This document shows, piece by piece, positions 10,420-23,122 of a stretch of 64,000 nucleotides of DNA. A program made the translations under genes and the position numbers. Source of the DNA: Sarcocystis neurona (lineage: Eukaryota; Apicomplexa; Conoidasida; Eucoccidiorida; Sarcocystidae); contig KL647290.1 in the NCBI GenBank assembly GCA_000727475.1, positions 5,653,886 through 5,717,885 of the forward strand, given 5' to 3'. The notes beneath the pieces are model-generated. The model was given only the letters and a program-made list of their open reading frames with translations. It had not been told where the DNA came from and made no database searches. Numbering within the stretch: position 1 is the first letter of the stretch; the number at the start of each line of letters is the position of its first letter.

Positions 10420-13290
10420 ATGGGCGCCTGTACCGGACTAATGGAGGTAGAAAGCCGCGTTGGAAAGAGTTTACAGCAAGGAGCCTGCCAAATATCCACC
10501 GCTTGTTCTCCTATTAGTTTTCTTCGTTTCCCTACCCACCCACTACCAACATACTCAGGTGCATCTCCCACCGTGACTGCCGCTGCTGCAGTTGTAGGTG
10601 AAGCCCACCTGCCAAGCGGTACGCCGTCTGCTCGTGAGGACTCCACTCGGTCTGGCAGTCGGCAGGTGCTAGGCCGAGACACGCTGTTATGTCACCAGCA
10701 GCTGTTCGAAAGTTTACACCTGCCGAACAACGACGACTTCCTTGCTCTTCAAGAGTTGATAGAAATCCACGGATTCGACGATACACAACACGTGCTAAGC
10801 GGCGAGCCGCTGCGAAGGACTCAGCAGGGGCGTGCTGCTCAACACCTGTCGACAACGTGTCCATATTTGACTAGCGGTCAAGTTGAATGCAGCAAAAAGC
10901 GGCTGCCCCGGGAGCAGCTGTGCGATACACCACTGGAAGATGTAAATCCCTCAAATAACCACCGATGTACAACCGAAATGGAAGTGGTTGAGATTCCCCC
11001 GCTGTCAAAGAACCGAAACTCGTACCTATTCGCTTCAGAATTTACCGGTCCTCATCGCTTGCCGCTGCACTTGTTCGCCGATGAAGCCGAAGAAAGTGAA
11101 GCAGCCGCTTTTGAGACTGCAGAGAGTTGCGTCCGCAGTAGTCAGCAAGGGCCTCCAGAATATTCACCTGCGCAGATTGTGCGGGAGTCGCTGAATGTCC
11201 TGTTGCTCAGAAATGAGAAAGAATTGTATGCAAGTGTGGCTGACACGAGTAACCGACGCGGGTGTTCTCTGGAAGAAACCCCGCGTAGCACGATCGGCGG
11301 CTCTGCACCATCAAATGCATCAGCAGACTCAGGAGGAGTCCGAGTGAAATCAAATGATGAGAGTGCACGTTTTTCTGCCCACTGTCCGTTAGAGTCGCTG
11401 CCTATCTCAAGGCGCGACCTCCCCAGCCATGAGCAGCCTTATGATCTAGAAGCACCTGTAAACCTGCAGCATAGGGGTTCTGCAGCTACAGTATATCTGC
11501 ATCCCAGCCCTGCCCTGGACCAGCGTAGTGTGAACGGTGTACATGAGACTGAATACACCGACAATCGTGGTGCTGGTATATGTGGGAGTTTGAAAGAGCT
11601 TGTAACTACACTGGCAGTCCCACCCCCTCCTCCTCTGTCACAAATGCCTACAGGGCAAAAGCAGGACTGCATAAAGCTAGGAGAATACGACATGTGCGAA
11701 GTTTGTGTCTCGTGGCATCTCCCCGGCTTGCCATCATCTCCGGAGAGGCCTGCTGACGCCGTACCCATCCGGCGCGTGCTCGGCATTCACGCGGGTATTA
11801 CCCTCTTCAATCTGCACCGCATAATTTGCATCTCTCTGGGCCTCGCCGACGACGTAAGCCGACAGACACGAACGCGCCTATATCTAAGTAAACGTACGTA
11901 CGTTACTGTGTTCACATGCTTATATGTCCCCCACGATTACACAACGCCCACCGGAGACCTGAATGACAGTACCATGATAAGCTGAGGTAGCACCCAAAAT
12001 GTCGTCATCCGTGGAACAAATTGTTGGCCTAACGGGTTCCTTCGAAACAGCAATCGGCGCTCAGGCACGCAGGCCTGCGAGTGTGTGTCTCACTTTTTCG
12101 GCGAAGCTCCCTTAGGTCATAACGTGTCTGTGAGAGCCGCTCTCCACGAACCATTTGAAACTAAGGAAACTGTTGCTACTAGTATGTACATCTGCAATTG
12201 CATCTAAGGGTGTCGCTTACCAGTGAGCAAACGTTATTCGGTCACACACCAGCTCGTTTCTGGTGTGTCAAGGCACGCAGCAATGTGTCCTTATCTGCAG
12301 CAGAATGAAGACCTTTAGGGTAAGCGTGTTATTGGTGTCTCACGGGTAACTACGTCCATCGAAGGACAAACTTGTACCTTCTTGCTCCGCTTCAAGTATT
12401 TCTCCTGACAACAACATGAAGCCCGAGAAGCACGCTTCTTGCTCTATTGTTGAACAATCAGTCCGGTGCTCATAATTGAGAGGAAAATGTTCTTGCTTCC
12501 GAGAGTGAAGTCATTCTTAATTTGCAAAGTCTTCTTAAGACTCAGTGGAGCAAGTTTCCGTGTACCTTAGCTTCACGCAGCTAGTGTACCAGCACAATGC
12601 TGTCTTTTCTACGTGCACACACATCCTGTCTCACACCGGAATGTTGACGGGGAGGAGAGGCGCAAAACGCAACAGGTTGCCGGTAGCTCTGTGGCAGCAC
12701 GAGATAGTTACCGCGAAGGAGGCTGAACGCATTTGTGCTTGTTCTGCTGCTCGCGTGCAGCACCTTGCACACAAAGATACAAGCTGAGACGCAGCATGTT
12801 TTCTTGGGACTGAGTGCCGTTTGTCCTTCAATGCGAGACTGGGCTAAGAGATTTGCTCTCTACTGGCTGTACTGTACGCCCACCTGCCTCACAAGGAAGA
12901 GCGGCTGTAGAGACAGTAGAAGACTTGCACAAAGGAATCAAGCTGCCGGTGCGCGGAGTTTTACACCGACAGCTGTACCACACGAGTACCTTTACTCAGC
13001 AGGATTCCCGCTTGTGTGTCTTACCAGAACAGGAATGTTTTTCTACCAAAGTGAAAGAGAAAAGGCGCCCTAGCGTGTACTTTTCTGAGGAGGGTGTGCA
13101 GCAAGTATTCATGCGTGGCAAACCAGCAGGCACATGGCACAATGTACTCTGTCACCAGCCTTTGTTGCGCACATGTTTCCGCCCCCATGTACGACGCCTC
13201 TACGAAGAAGAAAAACTGCAACGCTTTTCTTCCTTTTCTAGGACTGCCTGCCAACAGCAACACCTGAGCTTCGCAGTCGAAGCAAAATGA
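10420..13290 (+). CDS. Two-exon (or more) gene, unknown function
   Basis: A long plus frame opens with ATG at 10420 (MGACTGLMEVESRVGK; Gly2 and Cys4 would permit N-terminal acylation, inference only). It stays open to a donor GTAAGC after 11853. Within it, 10559 follows a strong polypyrimidine-AG acceptor, so the first 139 nt may instead be intron. The body is Ser/Glu/Gln-rich with SLHLPNNDDFLALQELIEIH near the start and a proline run (PPPPPL). The next phase-matched exon runs 12838-13290 and ends with TGA. It is basic and aromatic, for example RPHVRRLYEEEKLQRF. The intron of 984 nt is long for this region and may hide further exons, such as a frame at 12641-12787. I do not recognise the protein. 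Confidence 0.5.
11854..12640. other. Long intron or spacer containing a 9-bp hairpin
   Basis: No open frame with coding character in this stretch. At 12244-12268 there is a perfect stem, ACACACCAG and CTGGTGTGT, around a 7-base loop. This is the only strong local structure I see here. Confidence 0.4.
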
Positions 13291-13514
13291 ATAAGTCTCT
13301 GCATAGAAAGAAAGGAGTTTGGTGGTGAACTTTGCTGGCGCCGGCAGTCACCCACGCGTGTGCGTGGTGCATCAATCTATTTCTTTATGTATACGCTCGT
13401 CTGAACGTGCTTCCTGTTATACGTACAGACTGATCGCAAATATGTGATACGTACCAATTGTTCGCAAAGATACACATAATCTTGTACTTTGTGAGAGTGC
13501 GGAGATGCGCACAG

Positions 13515-13796
13515 GCAGAATCCGCGACGTACAACCACGTGTGGGTGCTGCCAAACAACAACACGTACGGCGGTGGTCCGCTGACAAGGACGCGGTCGGC
13601 CGCGTCGACGCGACTGAAAATATCGACAGACAGATCTGTCGAGTTTCGGCACAGTGTCCGAGTTTTTGTGGACGAATTTTCACAAGTGCTGCCTTCGCCC
13701 GAGTCTGTGCTGCTCTACGTCTTCGGCTGTGTGCAGCTGCACGTACAGCTCACCGGCGTCCTTCGCGACAAAACCAAACAAAACGCTCTCGTGTGG
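13515..13796 (+). CDS. Internal exon of a plus-strand gene, unknown function
   Basis: The acceptor GATGCGCACAG precedes a 94-codon open frame containing YNHVWVLPNNNTYGGGPL and VRVFVDEFSQVLPSPESVLL, closed by a GTAAGG donor after 13796. The alternation of hydrophobic and polar residues suggests a beta-rich fold. The preceding gene stops at 13290, so this is either a new gene or an alternative 3' part. The following exon should lie beyond 13.8 kb, where microsatellite sequence begins, and was not found. Confidence 0.42.
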
Positions 13797-13859
13797 GTAA
13801 GGGGGTCTTCAGCAGTGTGAGGCACTAAGTGGCGGAATAAATGTATACGAACGTCTCAC

Positions 13860-14930
13860 CATTTCCCGTTCAACGCATGTATATACATATATATGTATAT
13901 CTGTAGACTGCGCCCACTAGGGTTACATTTTGTGGAGCTTTTACAGGTCTGTTCGTGATCGTCGGCAACTCAAAGGGCAGCTCGACTCTGATGTGTAGTG
14001 TAATTCTGGCAAGTCTACGGATGTCTACTTGTGTAGACGTATGGGTGCGCGCGTGTTCACGAATTTTGCCTATAGGGACAGCTATTTGCTTTGTTTGATG
14101 ATTGCACTGGAGGGCTACGCAAATGCTGAACTACACTCAACTGTGTGCGCATGAAAATTGCCAAAAATAAAAGCTTACTTTTCACAACATTGATCCTCGT
14201 TTTTCAAGAGGCCGCACGATCTTTCGTTCAAGCCGACTGGTCTCTGCAGGTGGTAGTCACCACAAAGTTGACGTCCTTACTATTGAGTACGGTTCACCTC
14301 TGAAGTGTAGTTCTGTCTTGCCGTGCTGAGGCTGTGTTTTTGCTGTGAAGAAAACCAAGTGTTGCTGTGTTGTATTTGCCCCCCACGAGGCAGGTGCGTG
14401 TGCACCACTACCTATACACGTACGTATATACATATACTTTAACATAGACACATACCTGTACGTACACGCTGCAAAAAAATTCGATTTTACTGCTTCTTGC
14501 TACAATACGACATGCCTTAAGCTCGGCTTGCTTCACATTAGATTCATAGAGATGCAGGAAACTTGCAGTCTCGGTTCCTGCGGAACGTATCTCCAGATGG
14601 ACGTGCAAACAAAAACACATGCAAACGTAGGCGCCTGTGTACATCATCACGCAACAGTGTGTGGCTCCGTACATATATATACTATCCGTACCAACATATA
14701 TATATATATATATATGCGCACAACCATACGGAGAAAGATGCATACGCATGTGTGTATATGTGAAGGTGAGAGGGACACAGTTCCGGTACAGAGGGAAATA
14801 CGTATGAAACTGAGTGCATTTCTGAGGGCCTTGTCATAATATATGAGACGTACAGAAAAGTGATCCGCAGTTCCACACCGGCACCCCGAGCATTATTTTC
14901 CCTGTAAGGCGCTATAGCAGGTGTAGTTTT
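13860..14930. repeat. Microsatellite block marking start of the repeat-rich segment
   Basis: Short TATACATA/TATATG tracts begin at about 13.88 kb and recur at 14.42-14.45 and 14.67-14.72 kb (a pure TA run near 14.70). Frames here give Tyr/Ile/Thr/His-rich translations that follow the repeat rather than a gene. No gene is supported between 13.8 and 14.95 kb. Confidence 0.6.
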
Positions 14931-14977
14931 GAACAACCGTTATCGATATCTGTCCTGTGAATCGTCGTCGTCTATCG

Positions 14978-16340
14978 CTACCCGCTTTCCTCTTCTCTTG
15001 ATTTGTACATGCCCATCGGCAGCTTTAATTTTTTTATCTCGTTCGGTCCCCGTCCTGCCTTTTCCTTTCGTCTCTTCTCATATGTTTCCGTACCTGGTTG
15101 CCCAGCGTCTCTTGTCCTGCTTCTTTGTTCTGCTCGTCTTTTCTTCTTCTTCTGCGTCATTGTCGTTTGCTTCGTATTTTCCTCATCTCTGCAGTCTTCT
15201 CGTGGGACGTTTCCGTCTCTTTCTTCCGGTTTTCATGCATCCGTTCTCCTTTTTTTCCCCTGTGTCTGTTCTGCCTTTTTCTGCCGCGTGATTCACCCGC
15301 AGCCTCGTGCTGCTTCTCGCTTCCACGTTTTCCTCCTTTCTGTGTTGCTGCTTGTCGAACACTGGCCGCCTTCCTTCTGAAGCTGCTGCAGGACTGGTCT
15401 TCTGTCCTTCCTCTCCGGAGTCAACAAACCACGCAGCTGCTTCTGTCTTCTCTTCTCATTCTTGTCCCTTTTTCTCGTCAACCTCTACTACCGCAGCTGG
15501 TGTCTTCGATTAGCCCATTTCTCCCATTTGCCAGCTGCTGCTGATGTGCTGCTGTTCATTTTCTCACAGTTTCCCTCAATTGCTTCTCTTGCGGCTGCTG
15601 CTGATGCACCTGCTTTTTCTCGACTCTGCCGCCGCTCTCCTCCTCCTGTCACCGCTGCTGTGTAGCTTTTTGTGCGCGACTGTTCCTCCTCACGCAGCCT
15701 TCAACTGCAATTGCTGCGGTAATCGGTTGCCTGCCGGTTTCCCGCTGCTGCTGTTGCGACTGCCTCCCTCTCTGCCTCCACGACTGCTGCTGTTGCTGCT
15801 GTTGTTGTACCCGACATCGCTGCCCGTTCCCCCTTCTAATGGCTTTTCTCGTGGCTGGCGCCGGTGTCGCCTCTATTTTCCTGTCTTCGTCTAGTGTTGT
15901 CGCTGCTATTATTGCTGCTGCTGTTGCTCCTGCCGTTGCTAGTCTGGCTCAGCCACAAAGCTTCTGTTGCTCCTATATGGCGGTAGCACTTTTTTTGTGG
16001 ACAAGCCTCAGGCGAAGGTTTTTCGGTTCTCGCTTCTGGTGTTTCTTCTCCTCCCGCTGCACTGCAGTACACTCAAAGCCCCGACTCTCCATGATGCACT
16101 GCACAGGTCTCCTGTCCCACTTCCGCTGTTCGGTTTGTGGACTTGCTTCCCTCCCTCCCCTACGCCCCCCGGCTGCTGCGGTGGTGGCTGCTGCTCTCAG
16201 TGGTGCTATCTCTGTGGGTGATGCTGTGCGCTTGCTGCCGTTACGTCTGCTGCTGCTGTGACTGCGGGTGATACTGGCCTTGCTGCTGCTGCTGCGACTA
16301 CTGCTGCTGCTGCTGCTGCTGCGGTTAATCTGCCGCCGCT
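14978..16340 (-). CDS. Ser/Lys/Arg-rich gene encoded across AGC repeats (candidate)
   Basis: On the minus strand a poly-Ser run at about 16.32-16.26 kb (AGC codons) continues as RSHSSSRRNGSKRTASPTEI and further Ser/Arg/Thr-rich sequence to an in-frame TGA near 16.07 kb. The same frame resumes after a CTGCAG acceptor (EALWLSQTSNGRSNSSSN) to 15.84 kb. A basic segment near 15.22-14.98 kb (GPNEIKKLKLPMGMYKSR) is preceded by Lys/Glu/Arg-rich sequence. The plus strand reads the same triplets as Leu, Cys or Ala and is also partly open. I prefer minus because Ser/Gln/Lys-rich tracts are usual in coccidian proteins. Exon joins are not proved. Confidence 0.33.
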
Positions 16341-16449
16341 ATCGCCGTAGGTGCCCCGATGCATTTCGAGCGGCAGCTACGGCAGCGGCCCTTCCGCAGG
16401 AATCGACTGGAACAGCGTAACAGAGATTTCTACTCATAGACCCGCCTAC

Positions 16450-17258
16450 TTCGTAGATGTTCAGTCTATCAACAAGTGAGACTCTCCTTCTTCAAATACA
16501 CCCTGCAATGTACAGAAGACGGTTGTAGCGCTTCGCGTACGTCTGCCTCGTCTACCTTTGTCTGTGTGTCCACACTTCCTCTTTCTGCATCTACTTGCTT
16601 GCATATCTATTGTGATAGGTGTGTATCTACGTGTCTAGCCGTGTGTAATTACTCATCTCTTCCTCTATGCCTTTGTGTGCGTGTATGTGTGTGCGTGTGC
16701 GGGACTCTGCCCGAAGATATACACAAACACATAAATATACATATATATGTAGTTGTCTGGAAGATACACATCTCACACTGCCTATACACGTGTGTGGCCA
16801 CAGACACATACGGACACAGATAGATACATATCTTTTATAATCTTTCTTTTTCTCTCAGTCTGTCTCTCTTGGTATACGTATGTGTACATGTAGACTATAT
16901 GGAAGATGAATGTCTCACACTGCCTAAACATACGTGTGAGAGCGCAGACGTATATGGAATAGATACAAATCTTTGCTGCATCCTTTTCTACCTGGTTCTC
17001 TTTTGTGAAAAAATATGTAAATATGTAGATGGCGTTGCTCTTAGAAGTGCGTGGTTTCCTCTGTGCCCCTCCCCTCCGTCAGTCAAACGAGAACAGAACA
17101 CAGAAATTCAGGGACGGTCTTTCTTTGCGCAGGTAGATTCTCTTGAAGGTGTCATTTTTAAAGACAGACATCGATCCTCTTGTATCTACAAAACGCTGAT
17201 TCCTTACCTATGTCAGCTATACTTGCATATATATACACACACCCGTATATAAGCGTGC

Positions 17259-17289
<31 letters not shown>

Positions 17290-17990
17290 AACTGCACCCG
17301 TATATATGTGTGAATTGATAGATCACCAAAGATACATTTTTCTGCGTTTTCCTGCAAGTCACTGGTGCACAGGTCAGACTTGTACATCTGTGTCTACCTT
17401 TATTTTCGGCCGGTGTCTCACCTTCTCGTCTCTCTGCGTGGACCGCTTTCTGCCCCACCCCGTCACTAGGCAGTAACGCAGCAGCCAGTTTGTACGTACG
17501 AGACCTAAGAATATCATTCGTCTATCTCTTACTACCATTTCTACGCATATAGAACTCTTTCTGCTTAACTATACACGTACATACGTTACACCTATGCAAA
17601 GTCAGACATTCGCACCTAAACATACATATACATCTGCGTGTATGAATTTCACCTGCTTACATGCATATACGTATGCACGTGTAACACTCTACTGACACTT
17701 TGTCTTTGCAAGTAGTATCTACCCACACGTATGCTGAAACACGTCTAAACAGATACTCCTATATATATTATATATGTTATATATAATGTGCGTATGTAGA
17801 TATAGACATGTATATATGTACACATATGTATATACATGTATATAAACGTATATATATGTATATATATATGTATATGTATACATATATATATGTATACACC
17901 CATGTGTATACATATATATACATATGTACACGTGTAGTATAGTGAAAAAGCGGGGGACGAGGCTGATACGAAGTCGCGGACTTTTGCTTT
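16450..17990. repeat. Microsatellite-rich spacer
   Basis: Contains GT/TG runs at 16.68-16.70 kb, a pure TA run at about 17.26-17.29 kb, and a dense TATA/ACATATATGT field at 17.75-17.94 kb. A pair of similar segments at about 16.76 and 16.91 kb share GGAAGAT(A/G)..TCTCACACTGCCTA, suggesting a roughly 145-bp local duplication. No gene supported. Confidence 0.55.
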
Positions 17991-18012
17991 TGCTGCGGCT
18001 GCTTGCAGGCAG

Positions 18013-18805
18013 CTGATTGACACTCGCTTTTCTAAGAACACTTCCCTTTCCCGAAGAACGAAAATGCTGCGGGCTGAGGTATTTCGTCTTTTTCTCCTCT
18101 TCTTTCTAAAGCAGTCACTAGAGAAGCAAAACAGAACTACACAGACAGACAGAGAGGAAGAAAACGCTTCACCTTCCCTGATTTCCGAAACAAGAATACA
18201 GAGAAGATAACAGGAAGTAATTCGCATATGTCTGTGAGCCGCTGTATATCTGCACTTCTTTACTTACATGGAAGCAGTGAACTCACCTGGTCAGACCTGT
18301 TGGCATACGTACACACACATACAGACACTCTCATACATACACATACATATATTTATATATCTGTATTTAGATAGAGACAGGTATGTGCACGTGTTTTTGT
18401 ATGTAATGTAGACATTGCACGAGAGAAAGCAGAAGATGAAAACTGGAAGCATGCGGACGAAAGGAAGAAGACGGTGTGGCACACAGGCCGCGCACAAACC
18501 CTTTGCACTGGTCTCCGTAGCACTACCGTCTGAACAAAGAAGCAGATATATATATCTCTATAGGAATACTATAAGACATGTGACATTTTCTCTTCTGTGT
18601 AGACTAAACGGTAGATAAATTTTTGTAAATGCTGTTCACACATATATACATTGTAGGCGACGCTAAATTCTTCTCTCTGTGTGTACATAGAGAGAGACGT
18701 GCGGATCTCTGAAGAAGACCTGCACGCGCTTATTGAAGAAAAGCGACGTTTCGTTTCTCTTCGCCGTCCACGAAGAACTTTTGTAGGGACCACCACGCTC
18801 ACGTA
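18013..18805 (+). CDS. Plus-strand gene 3' part: two exons, unknown function
   Basis: Exon 18013-18078 has the acceptor TGCTTGCAGGCAG and donor GTATTT. It is 22 codons and reads TRFSKNTSLSRRTKMLRAE. It joins in phase an exon starting at 18693, after the pyrimidine tract TTCTTCTCTCTGTGTGTACATAG. That exon reads RDVRISEEDLHALIEEKRRF and continues to RRPRRTFVGTTTLT, then a TAA at 18803-18805. A donor-like GTAAAT overlaps the stop, so another exon is possible: 18861 onwards gives a short basic tail ending in TAA. The peptide is highly basic and helical. Both exons sit as isolated coding islands inside microsatellite sequence. Family unknown. Confidence 0.5.
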
Positions 18806-18889
18806 AATAGTTGTATCAAAGGAAAGCCGCAGTGTTTCTCCTTCTTTTTTGTCTCTCGAGACTACCCGCCAGGCGTGCACAAGAGTAAC

Positions 18890-20600
18890 ACATAGACTGC
18901 AGAAAAGTAGGTATTTACACACCCACAGCCAGCATTTCACGCATGCAAAAACACTTGTCTTGCTGCTGCTTTACGGTCAACACCCCCCCCTAAAAACACA
19001 CAGCCAACAGTCGTATAGAGAGAGACTTGGGCACTCGTGGCGCCTCGCAGTAATTGCCGTCCCTCTACGCTCCGACGTCCTGCACACGTTCGTACACATG
19101 CGCCTGGATCTCTCCGAAGGTCGAAGCACACACACACACACAGACATGTAAACACGGAGAAAAGATAGGGGAGGGCTGCCCCCCTTTGCATGGTGGTACC
19201 AGCGTATGTGTAGAGCCCGTCCACAGAGGATACTAAAGATACAGTTCGTCGATGTAAGTGAGAAGTCCCAGGAGCTCAAGAGAAATAAAATGTGGAGGTG
19301 CTAATGAAATTCGAAGACAGGCACACTTCGAGGCAAAAACAGTCTGGAGAGTGACGCTTGCTACGTGTGCGGTTCTTCGTCCAGTCCACCTACACACTCC
19401 TATGCACACACACACATCCACAAGATGTTCTACCGTCTACGCATCTATCTATCTATCTATATATATATATCTTAAGACATACGCACGCATATATGTATAT
19501 ACATATATATATTTGTATACGTGTATGTGTATGTGGCAAAATTACAGAAGACTATTTGTAGACGTTCGCAAACACGTATGCGGGGGCGGCTACCTGTGAA
19601 ACCGTCTCTTTTTCTCTCTTCTTTTCTCTCTCTCTATACACACATGTAGGCATATGTATATATATCTATATATATAAACAAACACCAACAACATTACGTC
19701 TAGAAGAGTTAATATACGTAAATATATATATGTGTGTGTATGTGTTTCACAGTCCTTACATTTCAAGTCGTATGTGAAGGGGGAGGGGACTCAGGTTGTC
19801 CAGACTGCCAACGTCTGCACGCGGTGGGACGTAGTCTGCAGACCCGGGTAACTGCAGTGATACGCATATTTATCTGTAGCTCTCTTTCTGTATGAATTAA
19901 TCCCTTCCTGTAGCCGTATGTGTATGTATCAGTGTATACATTAGCCTTCTCTTCCTCGGTAGAAAGTGTATGTATACGTATGTACGCACAAGTATACGTC
20001 CTATGCACAGATGTATACGTATGTGCGGGGCTTTCTCTTGCTACACAAAAGGTACACACGTACACGTATCAGGTATTCACAGGTAGACTCACACACAAAT
20101 GCCTGTGTGAGTGTGTGCGTGTGCGAACATATACACATAGATGTATATGTATATAAATACATGTTTATATGTATATGTTTACCTACATATAAATAACCAA
20201 ATACATATACATATATATATATATAAATGTATAATTAAAATGTAGGCGTAAGTATACGCAGGGTGTATGTAGGCAGCTGCAAAGAAATGTGCGCATATGC
20301 GTAGCTTTTCTTTCTCTTAAGTGTACGGACACATGTATGTCCAAACGCATGTACACACATACGTACGTATCTAAAGATCGAAAGAAGAATGACTCTTGCT
20401 TTTCTGGCTGCCTTCCCGTGTCTGTCTCTCTTCGACTTGCACCAAGAAAGCGCTCTTGATGCTCCCCCTAAGGTTCTGAGTGCCCCCCTAGATACGCGTG
20501 TGGGTGTACTTCAGCGCCCCATGCACACGACGACACAGAGAGGGAGAGACACAGATGTGGTGCTACTGCTGCTGCAGCAGCCACACGAATCTTATTTTCT
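18890..20600. repeat. Microsatellite-rich spacer or intron
   Basis: CA/TG runs (19.13 kb), CTAT and TA tracts (19.44-19.53 kb), TATATATC (19.65 kb) and a TATATGTATA field with a TA run at 20.12-20.24 kb. A plus frame near 19.32 kb reads GKNSLESDACYVCGSSSS after an AG, a possible exon but weak. Nothing else is supported. Confidence 0.5.
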
Positions 20601-20627
20601 AGGCCGTTGCTTTTTCGTGTACAGGGG

Positions 20628-22763
20628 ATGGACACGCGTATTCTGAAGTGCTTCGGAGAGCCAATCTTACAATTTTGGCAGGATCCCGAGAGAGTGCGTG
20701 ACCTTTCTATTTGCATGCAGCGCCAGTGTTCAGGCAGGGTAGAGAGACGTGCAACGGCAGTGAAAAAGAAGAGGAAAACGAGAAAAAAGATGCGTCCGGT
20801 AGAAGAAGCTGACGCAGAAGCAGAGGACACACACAGTGGCTGCAGCTCCTCACCGTCATCTGCTCTCTCGCTTGTTGCGGCTGGGAGGCGTAGCTGCATG
20901 CGCAGGCGAAGACGTGCTGTTGCACCTGCAGAACCAGCTGTCGCAGAAGCTACGGAAACGGCGGAGGGTTTAGACGGTGGAACTTTGGACACGATCGCTT
21001 CACAGACGCTGGCACACGCTGCCTACAGCAGCGCCACCAGGACCAGCAGCGTGGGCGCTGCCCCTTCCTGCTACACCGACAGCGTTGTTGACTATGCAGA
21101 CAGCAAAAATGGCATGCAGCAGACGTTTTTACCCGAATTTGCCACTTCTGGTGCACCTGCACACCCCTGCGGCAACAGCAGGTTTGTCTCGTCCACGCTG
21201 TGGCCAGACGGCCTCGCTTCTCTCTCTGCGTGGGGATGCGTAGCAGACGCTGCTGCTGGTGGCCTCCAGCATCTTGTGAATGTACAAAGCATGCAGAGTT
21301 TCACGTTTGCCAAGCCGTTGGAGCACGAGTTTTTTGCCTTTTCTTCCGCTTCTCCCTTTTCACTGGACACCGCCAACGCACTCACACTGCCTCTCACTTC
21401 TGCTGCTGCTAGCGGTTTAGACAATGACACAGAATTCGCTTCACTTCCCCTGCGCAAGATACAGGCTGGTGCTGCGGAGAACACGGCTACATCGTTTGCG
21501 GCTCCCCCACAAGCTGCCAGCGATACCGCTGCATCTTCGCTTAAAATGCTGCCTGCTGCTGCTTCTGTTGCTGCTTGTACTCCACCTGCTCAATGTGCTG
21601 CTGTCTGCCCTCTGACTGCTGCTGCCGCTCACGTCGTCGCTGACTCTGCTGCTGGGCACGGGCCGCCCGTTGTCCCATCGTGCGCTTCTGCTGCTGCAAC
21701 TGCAGCTTCATATCCTCCTCCGTTTTCGTGCGCCCCGGCTTCGGCTGAGGCTGCTGAATCCATCGGTGCATCTCACGGGCTACGAAACTGGACGCATGAC
21801 GCGGTTGGGAGAGTTGACCAGCCTGGGGCTCACGCAACGGCAGTCGAGACAAACTCCACTAGTTCTGCTGGTTTGCCGTCCTCTTTTCCTCATCTGTCCT
21901 CTGCTTTCTCCGTTTCCTCGTCCTGTTTGCCGGATGCGTCTTGCGCGGCGGTGACCGCTTCTGCGTTTGCTTTCCCCTCTTCTGCTGCTTCGATTCACGA
22001 GGCGCCTTTCGGCTCTTGCACCGCCTCATTTGCTTCTCGCTTCCCGGCGTCCGCAGCTGCATGGGACGACTCGAAGCTTGGCAGTGCAACAAAAACGGGA
22101 GACGCTCGCCACGGCGTCCGAGGCAGAAAGAGACGTAGAAAACAGGAAGCAGAGACGCAGAGCTCTGTTCGTCCTGCAGACGAAGAGACAGCGTGCTGCA
22201 GCACCGCTGCGTTGAAAGAAGCAGAGCAGCAGGCCATGCAGGCATGCATGCAAATTAGCAGCACACTGCCGACTAGTGGCGCACAAAGCACTGCAGTCCC
22301 CACAGATGCTGTCACCAAACCTGCTCCTCACCACACGTTTCTCCTGAACCCCGAGATGATAGTAGCTGCGCATGCGGATACACTGCCAGACAAAAAAAGA
22401 CTTCACGTGACAACGGACACTGCTCTTTATAAAAGTACAGACGACAAAATCTACAGTGAGGAAAGGTGCATTGAAGACGGTTACAGGACGACGAAAGGAA
22501 ACGCGTGCAGCGGAACCAGCAGCCTGAGGGCAGCCCTGTGCACTGCAGAGGCAGCAGAAAACACACTGGGTCCCTTGGACGCTGCCGCGACGCAAGCACA
22601 CGTCCGGAATTCCCTTGTGAAGCACGAGGAGGGCCACGTAGACGAAGGACTTGCGTCTTATACGTGTGCTGCACAAGCTTTTCAGGTCAGTACGGCAGAG
22701 AGGGAAAAAGGAGAGGACTCTGTTCCAGACACGTCTGCAGCAGCGGAACAAGCAGACCCGTGA
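20628..22763 (+). CDS. Large Ala/Ser/Thr-rich protein, 711 codons, unknown function
   Basis: A continuous plus frame runs from ATG at 20628 to TGA at 22763. An acceptor, TTTTTCGTGTACAG, lies just before the ATG, so it could also be an internal exon starting at 20625. Residues 1-30 look structured (ILKCFGEPILQFWQDPERVR). A basic patch KKKRKTRKKMR near residue 50 would serve as a nuclear localisation signal (inference). The rest is Ala/Ser/Thr/Pro-rich with Cys scattered, typical of the low-complexity proteins coded by GCN-rich exons in Eimeria. A GTCAGT donor near 22686 could remove the final 26 codons. Antisense frames are shorter and Cys/Leu-rich, so plus is favoured. No recognisable catalytic domain. 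Confidence 0.6.
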   Translation: MDTRILKCFGEPILQFWQDPERVRDLSICMQRQCSGRVERRATAVKKKRKTRKKMRPVEEADAEAEDTHSGCSSSPSSALSLVAAGRRSCMRRRRRAVAPAEPAVAEATETAEGLDGGTLDTIASQTLAHAAYSSATRTSSVGAAPSCYTDSVVDYADSKNGMQQTFLPEFATSGAPAHPCGNSRFVSSTLWPDGLASLSAWGCVADAAAGGLQHLVNVQSMQSFTFAKPLEHEFFAFSSASPFSLDTANALTLPLTSAAASGLDNDTEFASLPLRKIQAGAAENTATSFAAPPQAASDTAASSLKMLPAAASVAACTPPAQCAAVCPLTAAAAHVVADSAAGHGPPVVPSCASAAATAASYPPPFSCAPASAEAAESIGASHGLRNWTHDAVGRVDQPGAHATAVETNSTSSAGLPSSFPHLSSAFSVSSSCLPDASCAAVTASAFAFPSSAASIHEAPFGSCTASFASRFPASAAAWDDSKLGSATKTGDARHGVRGRKRRRKQEAETQSSVRPADEETACCSTAALKEAEQQAMQACMQISSTLPTSGAQSTAVPTDAVTKPAPHHTFLLNPEMIVAAHADTLPDKKRLHVTTDTALYKSTDDKIYSEERCIEDGYRTTKGNACSGTSSLRAALCTAEAAENTLGPLDAAATQAHVRNSLVKHEEGHVDEGLASYTCAAQAFQVSTAEREKGEDSVPDTSAAAEQADP

Positions 22764-23122
22764 AGGTCCGCGTGTCTCTTTCCGACGTCAAAAACTGGAA
22801 GCCACACGTGCGCAGTCCGACGAAGACTGCTTGGCACAAAGCGGAACTGACGGAAAAGGCCTCCCATCCTGCTTGTGCACGGGGTTTCGAAGTTCAAGTA
22901 TATGAGGTGCTGCTGCAGCCCACAGTGGCGAAGGTCACGGTAGAGAAAACTATACAGGGAGATTCGGAGACCTGACCTGAAGCACTAAACAACGACAACT
23001 GGATCCTTTGAATTCGCTCTGGAGACTGTCCACAGTGCGTAGCCCGTAAGAGAGGAGCACAGACGTGGCTTGGCGGCAAGGAAAAACGGTGCTGGACACA
23101 AGATGCTACTGGTGTTGCAACG

